A DNA stretch of 64,000 bases from JALZVT01 sp964519335 (GTDB taxonomy: Bacteria > Pseudomonadota > Gammaproteobacteria > Pseudomonadales > Azotimanducaceae): assembly GCA_964519335.1 (NCBI GenBank), contig CAZFIA010000005.1:1-64000 (forward strand), in the 5' to 3' direction. The stretch's first letter is position 1. The number at the start of each line of letters is the position of its first letter. Shown here one piece after another: positions 24,807 through 32,740 of this stretch. The translations under genes were made by a program, and so were the position numbers. The notes below the pieces were generated by a model that was given only the letters and a program-made list of their open reading frames with translations, ran no database searches and was not told the origin of the DNA.

Positions 24807-25539
24807 GTTCAAAACCACGCAGCGCCAGAAAGGAAATGTTGTCTCGAGCGGGCCGAGAAAGTGCAAGCTCAATAAGCTCGGACGCGGCAACCTCAAGGTC
24901 AGGTTGAGTGAGTATTTTACCTATTTCGCAATCAGCCACTTCACGATACAAGCCATCTGTGCAAAGAAGTAAAGTGTCTGTCGACTCCAGGTCAAACACC
25001 GCAATGTCCAGTTCAAGGGGGCGCCGTCCGCCAACAGACCGAGTTATGATGTTTGTATTAGCAGCAAGAGCTTCATCCTCAGTTATCGCCCCAGAATCGA
25101 GTAGATCAGCTATCGGGTTATGGTCGCGGGTGACCACCTTCAGGCAACCACGACGCAATCGATACAAACGACTATCACCGGCCCAGAGGACCACACCTGT
25201 CGTACCTTCGATAGTTAGGCTCACCACCGTAGACCCAATAACGGCGGAAGGCCCTATCTCCTTTGCCTGTTTACGCAGCGATTGATGCGTGATTACCAAC
25301 CGATCTTCAATCCAGTCCACTCGATCAGCGAGCGTATGACCCGTCTTTAGATCCGAAGGTTCGGGTACCAAGGCTTCGGCGACCGAACGACTGGCTACCT
25401 CACCCGCCGAATGGCCACCCATCCCATCTGCGACCACCCAAATAGATTCTCTGGTGCAGGCCATCACAGCGTCCTCATTGACCCGCCGACGGTTTCCCGG
25501 ATGGGTCCGACTCGCTGAAAGCCAGGGCCGCTCATGCAT
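24793..25539 (-). CDS. PP2C-family serine/threonine phosphatase
   Basis: A 248-residue PP2C (Stp/PppA-like) protein phosphatase starting at the ATG at 25539. Metal-binding motifs are all visible: NRRVNEDA (Asp near residue 24), VADGMGGHSAGEVAS (Asp near 39), LLLCTDGLY (Asp near 196) and a final SRPARDNIS (Asp near 235). It would remove phosphate from Ser/Thr of target proteins, using Mn2+ or Mg2+. No Hanks-type kinase or FHA gene is in the window, so its partner kinase must be elsewhere or absent. It heads a four-gene minus-strand run of small unknown proteins. Confidence 0.88.
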   Translation of the reverse strand: MHERPWLSASRTHPGNRRRVNEDAVMACTRESIWVVADGMGGHSAGEVASRSVAEALVPEPSDLKTGHTLADRVDWIEDRLVITHQSLRKQAKEIGPSAVIGSTVVSLTIEGTTGVVLWAGDSRLYRLRRGCLKVVTRDHNPIADLLDSGAITEDEALAANTNIITRSVGGRRPLELDIAVFDLESTDTLLLCTDGLYREVADCEIGKILTQPDLEVAASELIELALSRPARDNISFLALRGFEHVFH

Positions 25540-26028
25540 GACTAAACCTGAGCGTGTTTTCGGAGGAAGCATGTAGGCCAGGCAGGACCAGATCAGGGCA
25601 GATAGGTAAACCTCTGCAGAAACTCGCATTAGGCTGGCCCGCACATCGAAACATGCGACCACACCAATACAAAGCTAGTTCAGGACATCCAAGATATGGC
25701 TTCTTAGTGAAGTGTTCAGATGTTAGGGAGTCCATCAGCACTCCTTGTCCAATAGAAGTTTTTAGAGCAAATCGAACGCACCGCGCAATCCCGTGGCGCA
25801 TGAGTATCTACTGAGAGCATAGGTGAGCGTCGCCGCGAGAAATGCGACCCCGTTCACAGTGGCTACCAGATAAGGACATCCATCGAACGCTGACTGCAAA
25901 TTCCATCGAGTTGATTAACGTTTATGGGCGAACCAAAGCTGGACATCCAGACTTCGCTCCTTGATTCGTAACAGAACACAACCTTAACGCTATGGACAAT
26001 CTCTTAAGGTCATTCGAAGCAACGTCCT
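25540..26028. other. Gene-free region upstream of the transposase
   Basis: About 490 bp between the divergent PP2C gene and the transposase. It holds three same-orientation repeat copies (25683, 25874 and 25940). A long minus-strand open frame across the first copy (to 25801) lacks an RBS and is rejected. Confidence 0.6.
25683..25949 (+). repeat. GGACATCCA dispersed repeats next to transposase (3 copies)
   Basis: GGACATCCA at 25683-25691, 25874-25882 and 25941-25949, all on the plus strand. The last is about 80 bp before the transposase start. Confidence 0.7.
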
Positions 26029-27012
26029 ATGAAAAGCGAAATCTCACTGACGCATTATTCGTCCATGACTTACCCTCGAGCCCACCTCGTAGATCAAAAA
26101 AATGGCGGTTACTACCACTGCATTTCTCGTTGTGTTCGTCAATCCTGGCTTTGCGGGACCGATCATCAGAACGGGAAATCTTACGAGCACCGACGCGGCT
26201 GGATCGCCAGTCGAATTCAGCTTCTAACCAACCTATTCGCCGTCGACGTGTACGCCTACGCGATAATGAGCAACCACTACCACATAGTGGTTAGGCTTGA
26301 CCCAAAAAGAACTAATAAATGGACAGACAAAGACATTGTTGATCGTTGGTTAGCAAGATCGGGTACAAAGAAATCAAAGAGATATCTCCGCGAACAAAGT
26401 AAACGTCTTCTCGAACAGCCCAATAAAATCAATCAAATCAGAAGTCGACTAGGCAGTCTCTCCTGGTTCATGCGCTTCATCAATGAACCCATCGCTCGCA
26501 GTGCTAACGCCGAGGATGAATGCGCTGGACGGTTTTGGGAAGGCCGTTTCAAATCTGTAGCGCTGCTCGACCGGACGGCTTTGTTGGCTTGCATGGTTTA
26601 CGTGGACCTAAACCCTGCAAGAACTAGTTCCAGAGCCAAGATTCCCTCCCTCCACACCAGTGCGCATCAGCGTGCTCGAAATAGTAAGAAGAAGCTGGCC
26701 AATTTTGAAGATATAGACACAACTCTTAGGGAGTACGTCGATTTACTTCGTTGGACTCGAATACAAAACCAGAAAGCGGAAGATCAAACAGCGACGAGTA
26801 AACCAAACCTACTAGATAGCATCAACCAAGATTCACAAAATTGGTTGCAATGGGTTAGCTCTTTTTCCTATTGGTATCGGGCGTACGGTTTGAGAAGAGC
26901 TCTCGATAACTACACTCTAAAACTCGGACAGTGTTGGCTACAAACACCCGAGTTGAGGAAAATGGATTTGGGTAACAGGCCTGGGTTTGGTCGCGCGACC
27001 GCTAGTGCATAA
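26029..27012 (+). CDS. REP-associated-type tyrosine transposase (RAYT-like, Y1 HUH family)
   Basis: A 327-residue protein of the IS200/IS605-like Y1 transposase superfamily, in the group found as single-copy genes beside REP-type repeats. The N-terminal signature YYHCISRCVRQSWLCG (about 28-43) and the HUH metal motif in MSNHYHIVV (His83 and His85) are intact. The catalytic Tyr is expected in MVYVDLNPAR (near residue 192). It lacks left/right ends like IS200 elements. Three copies of the GGACATCCA motif lie in the 350 bp upstream, and the whole repeat-bearing zone of the window surrounds it. These enzymes nick single-stranded hairpins; the likely substrate here is the dispersed repeat. Start could also be ATG 26065. 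The 3' end overlaps cnoX by 11 bp. Confidence 0.87.
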   Translation: MKSEISLTHYSSMTYPRAHLVDQKNGGYYHCISRCVRQSWLCGTDHQNGKSYEHRRGWIASRIQLLTNLFAVDVYAYAIMSNHYHIVVRLDPKRTNKWTDKDIVDRWLARSGTKKSKRYLREQSKRLLEQPNKINQIRSRLGSLSWFMRFINEPIARSANAEDECAGRFWEGRFKSVALLDRTALLACMVYVDLNPARTSSRAKIPSLHTSAHQRARNSKKKLANFEDIDTTLREYVDLLRWTRIQNQKAEDQTATSKPNLLDSINQDSQNWLQWVSSFSYWYRAYGLRRALDNYTLKLGQCWLQTPELRKMDLGNRPGFGRATASA

Positions 27013-27856
27013 AGTTGAACATTCGCCTTCGGAAGGTAGTTGCCAGCGCATTTCCCTGAGGCAATAAGTCAAAAATTCTCAACATCGTAAGCCGACCAAT
27101 GTCGTCTCTAAATTTTCGATCTGCGCAGAGAATTTCGAGTGCAGACTCTAGCGCCTCCTCGATCTTGTTCTCAGCCGCGTAGCAAACTGCCAGGGAATAC
27201 TGGGTCTCTAAATCCCCTGTTTTTTCAGAAAGCTGTTCCTTCAGAGCGTCCAGATCACCGAGATCGGATGCTTCCTCAACAAATAAAAGCCGCGCCCGAG
27301 GACGAGCAACGTCGGGAACATCGTCACCTATCCCAGCCAATACTGACTTTGCCTCATTGGTATTTCCCAGAAGGATCAACACATCAGCTAACTCAACCCG
27401 AAACGCAGCGTTTCCGGGTTCTTCTTCGATGGCGCTCTTTAAGATAGCCAGCGCAGCATCAAAATCCTTAGTCTCGAGCAAATCAGCAAGTTGCTCCTTC
27501 AACACCTCGGCACTAGAAAGCGTAAGCCGATCGCACAGCGCAATTAGGGCTTCTTCGGGCTGCGGGCCGTCTATCTGCTCCAACAACTGACCATCTTTGA
27601 CTACTCGAATACTTGGCAGCGTCTGAACCTGAAGGTGCTGAGCGAGAGACTGATCTGATGCGACGTCAACGAGAGCAAGCAGGACTTTTCCCGACCGCGC
27701 GTTTACCTGGGTGTCCAAAAAATCACGGGCAGCTACCGTTTCCGGCATCTGCTCGGCCCAAAACAATACGATGACGGGAAGCTCGTTCGAACGCTCGATG
27801 ACATCGGATTGGAAGTTCTGTGGATCGGCCGGAAAGACTGAAGGAATCGCGTTCAC
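27002..27856 (-). CDS. cnoX: Thioredoxin-fold/TPR co-chaperone (CnoX/YbbN-like)
   Basis: A 284-residue protein with an N-terminal thioredoxin fold (about 8-110) and a C-terminal TPR region (about 120-284, including LKSAIEEEPGNAAFRVELADVL and LAVCYAAENKIEEALES). This matches the CnoX/YbbN holdase that protects clients from oxidation and passes them to GroEL. The thioredoxin active site reads WAEQMPET (residues 33-40), with no Cys at either position. E. coli CnoX keeps one Cys. It should therefore act as a redox-inactive chaperone. GTG start at 27856. It is convergent with the transposase, with an 11-bp overlap. Confidence 0.85.
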   Translation of the reverse strand: MNAIPSVFPADPQNFQSDVIERSNELPVIVLFWAEQMPETVAARDFLDTQVNARSGKVLLALVDVASDQSLAQHLQVQTLPSIRVVKDGQLLEQIDGPQPEEALIALCDRLTLSSAEVLKEQLADLLETKDFDAALAILKSAIEEEPGNAAFRVELADVLILLGNTNEAKSVLAGIGDDVPDVARPRARLLFVEEASDLGDLDALKEQLSEKTGDLETQYSLAVCYAAENKIEEALESALEILCADRKFRDDIGRLTMLRIFDLLPQGNALATTFRRRMFNFMH

Positions 27857-27914
27857 TGGATGCTCAATGCCGGGTGTAAACGCCTACTCTAGCAAAAAGG
27901 GGGTGCAGAAAGAG

Positions 27915-27960
27915 TAAAGCCAGACGCAGGCTTTTACACCCACGTCTGGCTTTAGTTTTT
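27915..27960 (+). terminator. Strong hairpin with T-run (terminator-like)
   Basis: A 12-bp perfect stem TAAAGCCAGACG / CGTCTGGCTTTA with a 16-nt loop, followed on the plus strand by GTTTTT. It has the form of a rho-independent terminator for plus-strand transcription, but no plus-strand gene ends nearby (the transposase ends 900 bp upstream). The minus strand has only a weak T-rich follow-up. Confidence 0.5.
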
Positions 27961-28150
27961 GGCCCCTTCCCTGCGGCTCGAGAAGAACAATAGTCGGTTC
28001 AACGCGATCCCACATACCCCATCTGGTGTATATCTCTCGAATGAGTGAACAATTCGTACGGTGATAAGGTCTTCCAGGAGACAAAACGGCGGGGATAAGT
28101 GGCGGTTTGAGAACAACCAGGCAAGGCCCCTAACGATCGTTCTGAAAATC

Positions 28151-28293
28151 TGGACATCCAACATCTAACTTGGAATTGCCTGGATGTCCAATATTCCACC
28201 TCTTGGGAATTCCTTGGGGCCAGTATTTGCTCTTTGCTTAGCTGTCCCGAATTGCCCTCTTTGCTTGGCTGTCCCGAATTGCCTGGCTGTCCC
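28151..28293. repeat. GGACAKCCA-type repeat cluster (5 copies, with hairpin pair)
   Basis: TGGACATCCA (28151-28160) and its exact inverse TGGATGTCCA (28181-28190) form a 10-bp inverted repeat with a 20-nt loop. Three further inverse copies follow at 28239-28248, 28266-28275 and 28284-28293, each within the longer unit GCTGTCCCGAATTG, at 27- and 18-bp spacing. Confidence 0.75.
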
Positions 28294-28331
28294 GAATTGA
28301 ACCTGCCAAATCGATCCAAACCAAGGCGAAC

Positions 28332-29099
28332 CTATAAGACCAAGTCGCCCGACGGCACCGTCTGCCAGCTCACTCCAGAACTTTGGCTGGCATATTCGAT
28401 CGAAGCTACGCGGCCTCGAAAACTCGAGAAAGATTGCTCGATGATCTCAAGGTCGTTGTTCGCCTCACTAATGTGCCCGATGACCACCCGCAAGCCGCTG
28501 TGACCAATTGCTTCCAACAACTCAACAGCCTGCTGGTTATTGAGATGCCCGTGGAGACCACCCACTCGTCGCTGCAAATAAGGCGGATATCGACCAGACC
28601 TGAGCATCTCAAGATCGTGATTACTCTCCATCAGCAGGAGATCACAGTCTTGGTAACTTGCTATCACGTGCGGCGTCACGTGGCCCAGGTCAGAGAGAAC
28701 CCCTACCTTCACGCCATCATGTACAAACACGAATTGCGTTGGTTCACGAGCATCATGCGGCACTGCGACGGGCACCACCTGAACGTTGCCTACGGCGAAG
28801 GATTCATGAGAGTCAAAACTGTTGGCAGCAAATGGAAAATCCATTGCCTTCAATGTTCCGTGGGAAGCGTAGACGGGAATGTTGAACTTGTGAGACAGGG
28901 TTTGAACACCCCGCATATGATCGGAGTGTTCATGAGTAACAAGCAGCGCCGTGATATCACCAGGAGCGAGGTCGAGTCGTGCAAGCCTTGTGGCCACCTG
29001 CCTCGCGCTAAAGCCGCAATCCACTAAAAATAGCTGGTCACCTAGCTGTACGAGAGTTGCATTGCCCTTGCTCCCGCTGCCGAGAGAGGCCAGGCGCAT
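28332..29099 (-). CDS. MBL-fold metallo-hydrolase (YycJ/WalJ-like)
   Basis: A 255-residue metallo-beta-lactamase-fold hydrolase of the YycJ group. The start is the ATG at 29099, which overlaps the bamC stop (TGATG). Metal ligands: HEHSDH (residues 56-61 include H56, H58, D60 and H61), LLMESNHD (about residue 160) and GHIS near residue 214. The N-terminus MRLASLGSGSKGNATLV is characteristic of the group, which may include exonuclease-like activities. The true substrate is unknown. It is third in a dapA-bamC-MBL operon with overlapping genes. In many gammaproteobacteria purC follows at this point; here a repeat cluster follows instead. Confidence 0.85.
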   Translation of the reverse strand: MRLASLGSGSKGNATLVQLGDQLFLVDCGFSARQVATRLARLDLAPGDITALLVTHEHSDHMRGVQTLSHKFNIPVYASHGTLKAMDFPFAANSFDSHESFAVGNVQVVPVAVPHDAREPTQFVFVHDGVKVGVLSDLGHVTPHVIASYQDCDLLLMESNHDLEMLRSGRYPPYLQRRVGGLHGHLNNQQAVELLEAIGHSGLRVVIGHISEANNDLEIIEQSFSSFRGRVASIEYASQSSGVSWQTVPSGDLVL

Positions 29100-30229
29100 C
29101 AAATCGCGTATTCGCGAATAAGATTCAGTACTTCTCGTGCGCGCAGTGGCTCAATGGCCGCGGCATCTTCACCCACAGCTCTTACCTGATAGCCTCCGGC
29201 AGTAGAAGGTTTCACCAGTATCTGCATTGCCAGCAAGGCACCCTGGCGTTTACGGCCCAGGAATCCGCGTTTTTCCGGTTCGCCGCTCAGCAACGATTCT
29301 GGAAGATCGACGTAAAAAACACCCTCCGACCGATCAAGGTCGGTCACTGCTACATCCGCGCTATCCAGCGCCTGAGTAACCGATGCCCAGGCCCGGTCAA
29401 AGTCGAGATTGAGCCGCAATATGGGCTGTCCATCCTTGGCAGTCGCCAATTCTGCTTTGCTCGCTCCCACCAGATTCTGCCCAGCCCGCGAGACACTCTG
29501 AGAACTTACTTCTGATGCAAGGTAGCCACCCAGCTCTCGTAACAAGCCTTCTTCGACAGCCAGAACTGCAGACTCTGAGGACAACAATTTGTCATCGGCC
29601 AGTTCAGCTCCAGACCCCAGTACATCATTTTGATGCCGAACATGAATCTCAGTCGTGTCCTCGCGCATACCTTGCTCAACACTGAAGTTCACTCGATCGC
29701 GACCACCCTCAGAGGAGCTGTCTTTTTTCCCCTGCGCAATCGCAAGACGCACAACATCCCGATTGTCCTCTCCATCCACTTCCACCCAATCGGTGACAAT
29801 GCGGCCCGTGAGCGCCGTCTCGGTGTCTGAACTAACGCCGTTTTCCGCAAGAAACTGCTTTAACTTCGGCCAAACCACAGAAGGCGGTTCCGCCAACACC
29901 AACCACCGACGATCACCCAATTTTTGAATCTTTGCGCCCTTGGTTTCTCCGGTGGCAATTATTGGCGCTGGCCGCGGCGCTGTCTCGGGGTAAGTCGTAC
30001 CACTCGTATTTGCAATTTGCGGGATCGCGAACGGTTCAGTTACTCGCCCCGCTGAAAGATCGCCAGGCACCTCAAGGCCATCTCGCAACGGCACGTCGAG
30101 ATAGTCATCAGACCGATTAACAATTAGCCCTTTGTCGTCGTCTAGCCAACGCGAACAACCGCCGAGCAAAGTAAGCACGACAAGAGTCCCACAAAAATAA
30201 GCTGCAGCTCGCATAGTCATGTAACTCAC
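29099..30229 (-). CDS. bamC: Outer-membrane protein assembly factor BamC
   Basis: A 376-residue lipoprotein subunit of the BAM complex that inserts beta-barrel proteins into the outer membrane. Lipobox LLGGC with Cys25; then an unstructured lasso-like region (about 30-90) containing YLDVPLRDGLEVP, which in BamC binds BamD. Two helix-grip domains follow (about 100-215 and 270-376, the latter with LDRSEGVFYVDL). The GTG at 30229 is preferred because AAGGAG lies 4 nt upstream, and it overlaps the dapA stop (GTGA). An internal ATG (30214) would give a more conventional 20-residue signal. Operon with dapA is conserved in gammaproteobacteria. Confidence 0.87.
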   Translation of the reverse strand: MSYMTMRAAAYFCGTLVVLTLLGGCSRWLDDDKGLIVNRSDDYLDVPLRDGLEVPGDLSAGRVTEPFAIPQIANTSGTTYPETAPRPAPIIATGETKGAKIQKLGDRRWLVLAEPPSVVWPKLKQFLAENGVSSDTETALTGRIVTDWVEVDGEDNRDVVRLAIAQGKKDSSSEGGRDRVNFSVEQGMREDTTEIHVRHQNDVLGSGAELADDKLLSSESAVLAVEEGLLRELGGYLASEVSSQSVSRAGQNLVGASKAELATAKDGQPILRLNLDFDRAWASVTQALDSADVAVTDLDRSEGVFYVDLPESLLSGEPEKRGFLGRKRQGALLAMQILVKPSTAGGYQVRAVGEDAAAIEPLRAREVLNLIREYAI

Positions 30230-31101
30230 AATGCTCCTTGTTCTTTAAGTGCGTCTTTCACAACCGACTGGTTGGCCTGTGAAAGTGGCAATAGGGGCAA
30301 GCGAATACCGCTCGATATCTTACCCATTTGATTCAGTGCCCATTTAACGGGCTGTGGACTAGACTCCACAAACATCGCGGCGTGCACCGGCTGCAACCGT
30401 GCATCCAGTTCAGCAGCTTTTGCAAGGTTGTTATCAAGGATCGTGCGACAAAACGCAGACATCTGAGACGGAATGACGTTGGCACTTACGGAGATCGCAC
30501 CAACCGCGCCAAGCTGCGCCATCCGCAGGGTTTGGGCATCTTCGCCAGACAATACTATAAAGCTCTCATCTACCAGCGCTCGAATCTCAGCCACCCGTTC
30601 CGGATCGCCACAGGCTTCCTTAATACCCACCACAGATTCAATGTTTGCAATCTCCGCCACGGTTGGCGCCAACATATCGCACGCTGTACGAGGCGGAACG
30701 TTATAGAGCACTAGTGGAATCTTGCTAACAGAAGCGATCGCCTCGTAGTGCGCAATCAATCCGGGCTGAGTGGGTCGGTTGTAGTAGGGCGTCACCAGTA
30801 GAGCGGCATCAGCACCTAGCTGTTCTGCTGCCTGAGTTTGATGGATGGCCTCAGATGTAGAGTTAGCTCCGGTGCCCGCAATTACAGGTACTCGCCCTGC
30901 AACTTTCTTAACCGTGGCCTCAATCACCTGCAGATGTTCATCGACATCCAGCGTTGCTGATTCGCCAGTGGTACCCATGGGGACAATACCGTTCGTTCCA
31001 CTGGCTATATGCCAGTCGATGAGCTCGTCAAGTTCCTGCCAATGCACCCGGCCATCCGGCGCCATGGGCGTGACCAACGCCACGATACTGCCGCTCAACA
31101 T
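30226..31101 (-). CDS. dapA: 4-hydroxy-tetrahydrodipicolinate synthase
   Basis: A 291-residue Schiff-base aldolase that condenses pyruvate with aspartate semialdehyde, the first committed step of lysine and diaminopimelate synthesis. The family signatures are intact: GTTGESATL (Thr near residue 45), LVTPYYNRP (Tyr near 134) and VGIKEACGD (catalytic Lys near 162). Length is as usual. It is first in an operon with bamC and the MBL hydrolase, with overlapping start and stop codons. The product feeds peptidoglycan as well as lysine. Confidence 0.95.
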   Translation of the reverse strand: MLSGSIVALVTPMAPDGRVHWQELDELIDWHIASGTNGIVPMGTTGESATLDVDEHLQVIEATVKKVAGRVPVIAGTGANSTSEAIHQTQAAEQLGADAALLVTPYYNRPTQPGLIAHYEAIASVSKIPLVLYNVPPRTACDMLAPTVAEIANIESVVGIKEACGDPERVAEIRALVDESFIVLSGEDAQTLRMAQLGAVGAISVSANVIPSQMSAFCRTILDNNLAKAAELDARLQPVHAAMFVESSPQPVKWALNQMGKISSGIRLPLLPLSQANQSVVKDALKEQGAL

Positions 31102-31171
31102 GTCTGCTGTCCTGTGGATCGCTTATGAAAATCGCCCGGTATGGTAAAGCGCCCGGGCACGCCCCACAAAC

Positions 31172-32329
31172 TCAATCGTCGGACGCCGGATGAACAGCGG
31201 ACTGAGCGCTGGGACCGGCGGGTTCCGCGGTTCGGAAACTACCGGTCTGAAACTCACCGCCGTCGTCTCTGATCACCAAATCGCTGGGCCATGCGTCGTA
31301 AACCGCTTTCACCAGCGTGGCAAGCGGAATCGCAAAAAATACACCCCAAATGCCCCACAGGCCGCCAAATGCGAGGACAGCAACAATAATGGTTATGGGA
31401 TGCAGATTTACCGCACCTGAAAACAGCAACGGCACAAGCACATTGCCATCGAGCGCCTGAATCACACCATAAACCAGCATTAGCCAGCCGAACTCGCCTG
31501 TCCAACCCCATTGGCTGTAGGCAACCAGTGCGACAGGAATGGTGACCACGGCAGCACCCACATAAGGGACAAGCACTGAAATACCAACTAGCAAACCTAA
31601 GAGGGCGGCGTAGTTAAGCCCCATAAACTCAAACGCGATATAACTGGCCGAGCCAACAATGAAGATCTCTATAAACTTACCGCGAACATAGTTTGCAAGC
31701 TGCCTGTTCATCTCACTACCTACGTTCTCGAGCAGCGGACGCTCCCGAGGCAACAAAGATCCGAACCAGGAAATGAGTACGTCTCGGTCTTTCAGAAAGA
31801 AGAACACCGAGATAGGCACGAGCACCACGTAAATCAACAACCCAATCACTGAGGGTACTTGCGAAACCAGCGTTTCGACCATCGTCCGGCTGAGGTTCCC
31901 AACCTCTCCTATGGCGAGGTCTACAAATTCCTGCACTTGAGATTGCGTCAGCAAATCTCCAAAACTCTCGGGAAGATTAATAGAGACGTCTTGCAACCTA
32001 AGCAACAGCGCTGGAATCGCATCTGCTAGTGCCTTCAACTGTCGCCACACCAGCGGCAATACGATCAAGATAAAGCCAACCAGCAAACCCGTGAAAACCA
32101 GAAAAGTCACTATTACCGACATAAGTCTGGGCATGCCTGCCTGCTCTAAACGACGGACGAGACCTTCAAGTACAAATGCGAGCACCAGGCCCGTCAGCAC
32201 CGGTGCGAGATAAGAACCCAGGCTGATAACAATCGCGAGGCCGGAGCACAGGAACACAATCAGGAAGATAGCTTCCTCGTTCGCGAAATAGCGGTTCATC
32301 CAACCGCCGATGACATCCATGAACTTCAT
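31172..32329 (-). CDS. perM: AI-2E/PerM-family membrane transporter
   Basis: A 385-residue inner-membrane protein with about eight hydrophobic segments in the UPF0118/AI-2E exporter pattern: paired segments near 22-70, a long amphipathic stretch (85-150), then segments near 155-180, 215-285 and 310-350. The C-terminal signature LHPITIIVAVLAFGGLWGIWG is typical. Relatives export autoinducer-2 or act as cation antiporters, and the substrate here is unknown. Its neighbours tusA and bepA match the perM/tusA/bepA cluster in other gammaproteobacteria. Confidence 0.82.
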   Translation of the reverse strand: MKFMDVIGGWMNRYFANEEAIFLIVFLCSGLAIVISLGSYLAPVLTGLVLAFVLEGLVRRLEQAGMPRLMSVIVTFLVFTGLLVGFILIVLPLVWRQLKALADAIPALLLRLQDVSINLPESFGDLLTQSQVQEFVDLAIGEVGNLSRTMVETLVSQVPSVIGLLIYVVLVPISVFFFLKDRDVLISWFGSLLPRERPLLENVGSEMNRQLANYVRGKFIEIFIVGSASYIAFEFMGLNYAALLGLLVGISVLVPYVGAAVVTIPVALVAYSQWGWTGEFGWLMLVYGVIQALDGNVLVPLLFSGAVNLHPITIIVAVLAFGGLWGIWGVFFAIPLATLVKAVYDAWPSDLVIRDDGGEFQTGSFRTAEPAGPSAQSAVHPASDD

Positions 32330-32378
32330 GCGGCGAACTTCTCAGCAAACGTCATCGTTCTCTCTCTTCTGTCCGGCA

Positions 32379-32636
32379 CTAATCAGCACGTTTGCGTAAC
32401 AAATACACATAGGTGTCGTTTTGCGATTGCGCGTCCAACAACTCATTGCCACTTTGCTCGCTGAACACCTCAAAGTCGCGCACTGAGCCGGGGTCTGTCG
32501 CCTTAACCCTGAGCAATTCACCTGCAGACAGGCGGTTTAGCGCCTGTTTGGCCTTGAGCAGCGGCATAGGGCAATTCAGGCCCTGTACATCCAGCTCAGC
32601 ATCTACTTCGGTGGTGCTCGCGCAATAACTGGTCAT
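32379..32636 (-). CDS. TusA-family sulfurtransferase
   Basis: An 85-residue sulfur-carrier protein. The signature is LNCPMPLLKAK with the persulfide-bearing Cys22 in a CPxP motif. It resembles TusA/SirA-like carriers that relay sulfur to tRNA 2-thiolation or other acceptors. It is divergent from bepA (77 bp) and 49 bp upstream of perM. That arrangement is typical of the small TusA-like gene beside bepA/perM. Confidence 0.87.
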   Translation of the reverse strand: MTSYCASTTEVDAELDVQGLNCPMPLLKAKQALNRLSAGELLRVKATDPGSVRDFEVFSEQSGNELLDAQSQNDTYVYLLRKRAD

Positions 32637-32740
32637 GGGAGCAAGTATCGCACAGCTAAGACAACCGGCGCTCTACCGCCGATAGCCCCACAATCCAAAA
32701 TTCTTGGGGAACTTTGCGCTTTCTGCGGGTTCCTTTCATT

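Larger units (their letters stand above)
27857..28331. other. Gene-free region with an inverted repeat and a repeat cluster
   Basis: About 475 bp between cnoX and the MBL-hydrolase gene. It holds a strong inverted repeat with a T-run (27915-27960) and five dispersed-repeat copies (28151-28293). Short open frames across it are made by the repeats. Confidence 0.6.

Noticed and set aside
25532..25801. Minus-strand open frame upstream of the PP2C gene
   Set aside because: No RBS, no domain, runs through a repeat copy, and overlaps the PP2C start.
27709..27718. TGGGTGTCCA in cnoX and similar strings in murA and bamC
   Set aside because: Coding-sequence coincidences with further mismatches to the motif; not part of an intergenic cluster.
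28239..28293. Possible CRISPR array
   Set aside because: The conserved unit is about 14 bp with spacers of 4-13 bp, far shorter than CRISPR repeats and spacers, and no cas genes are present.
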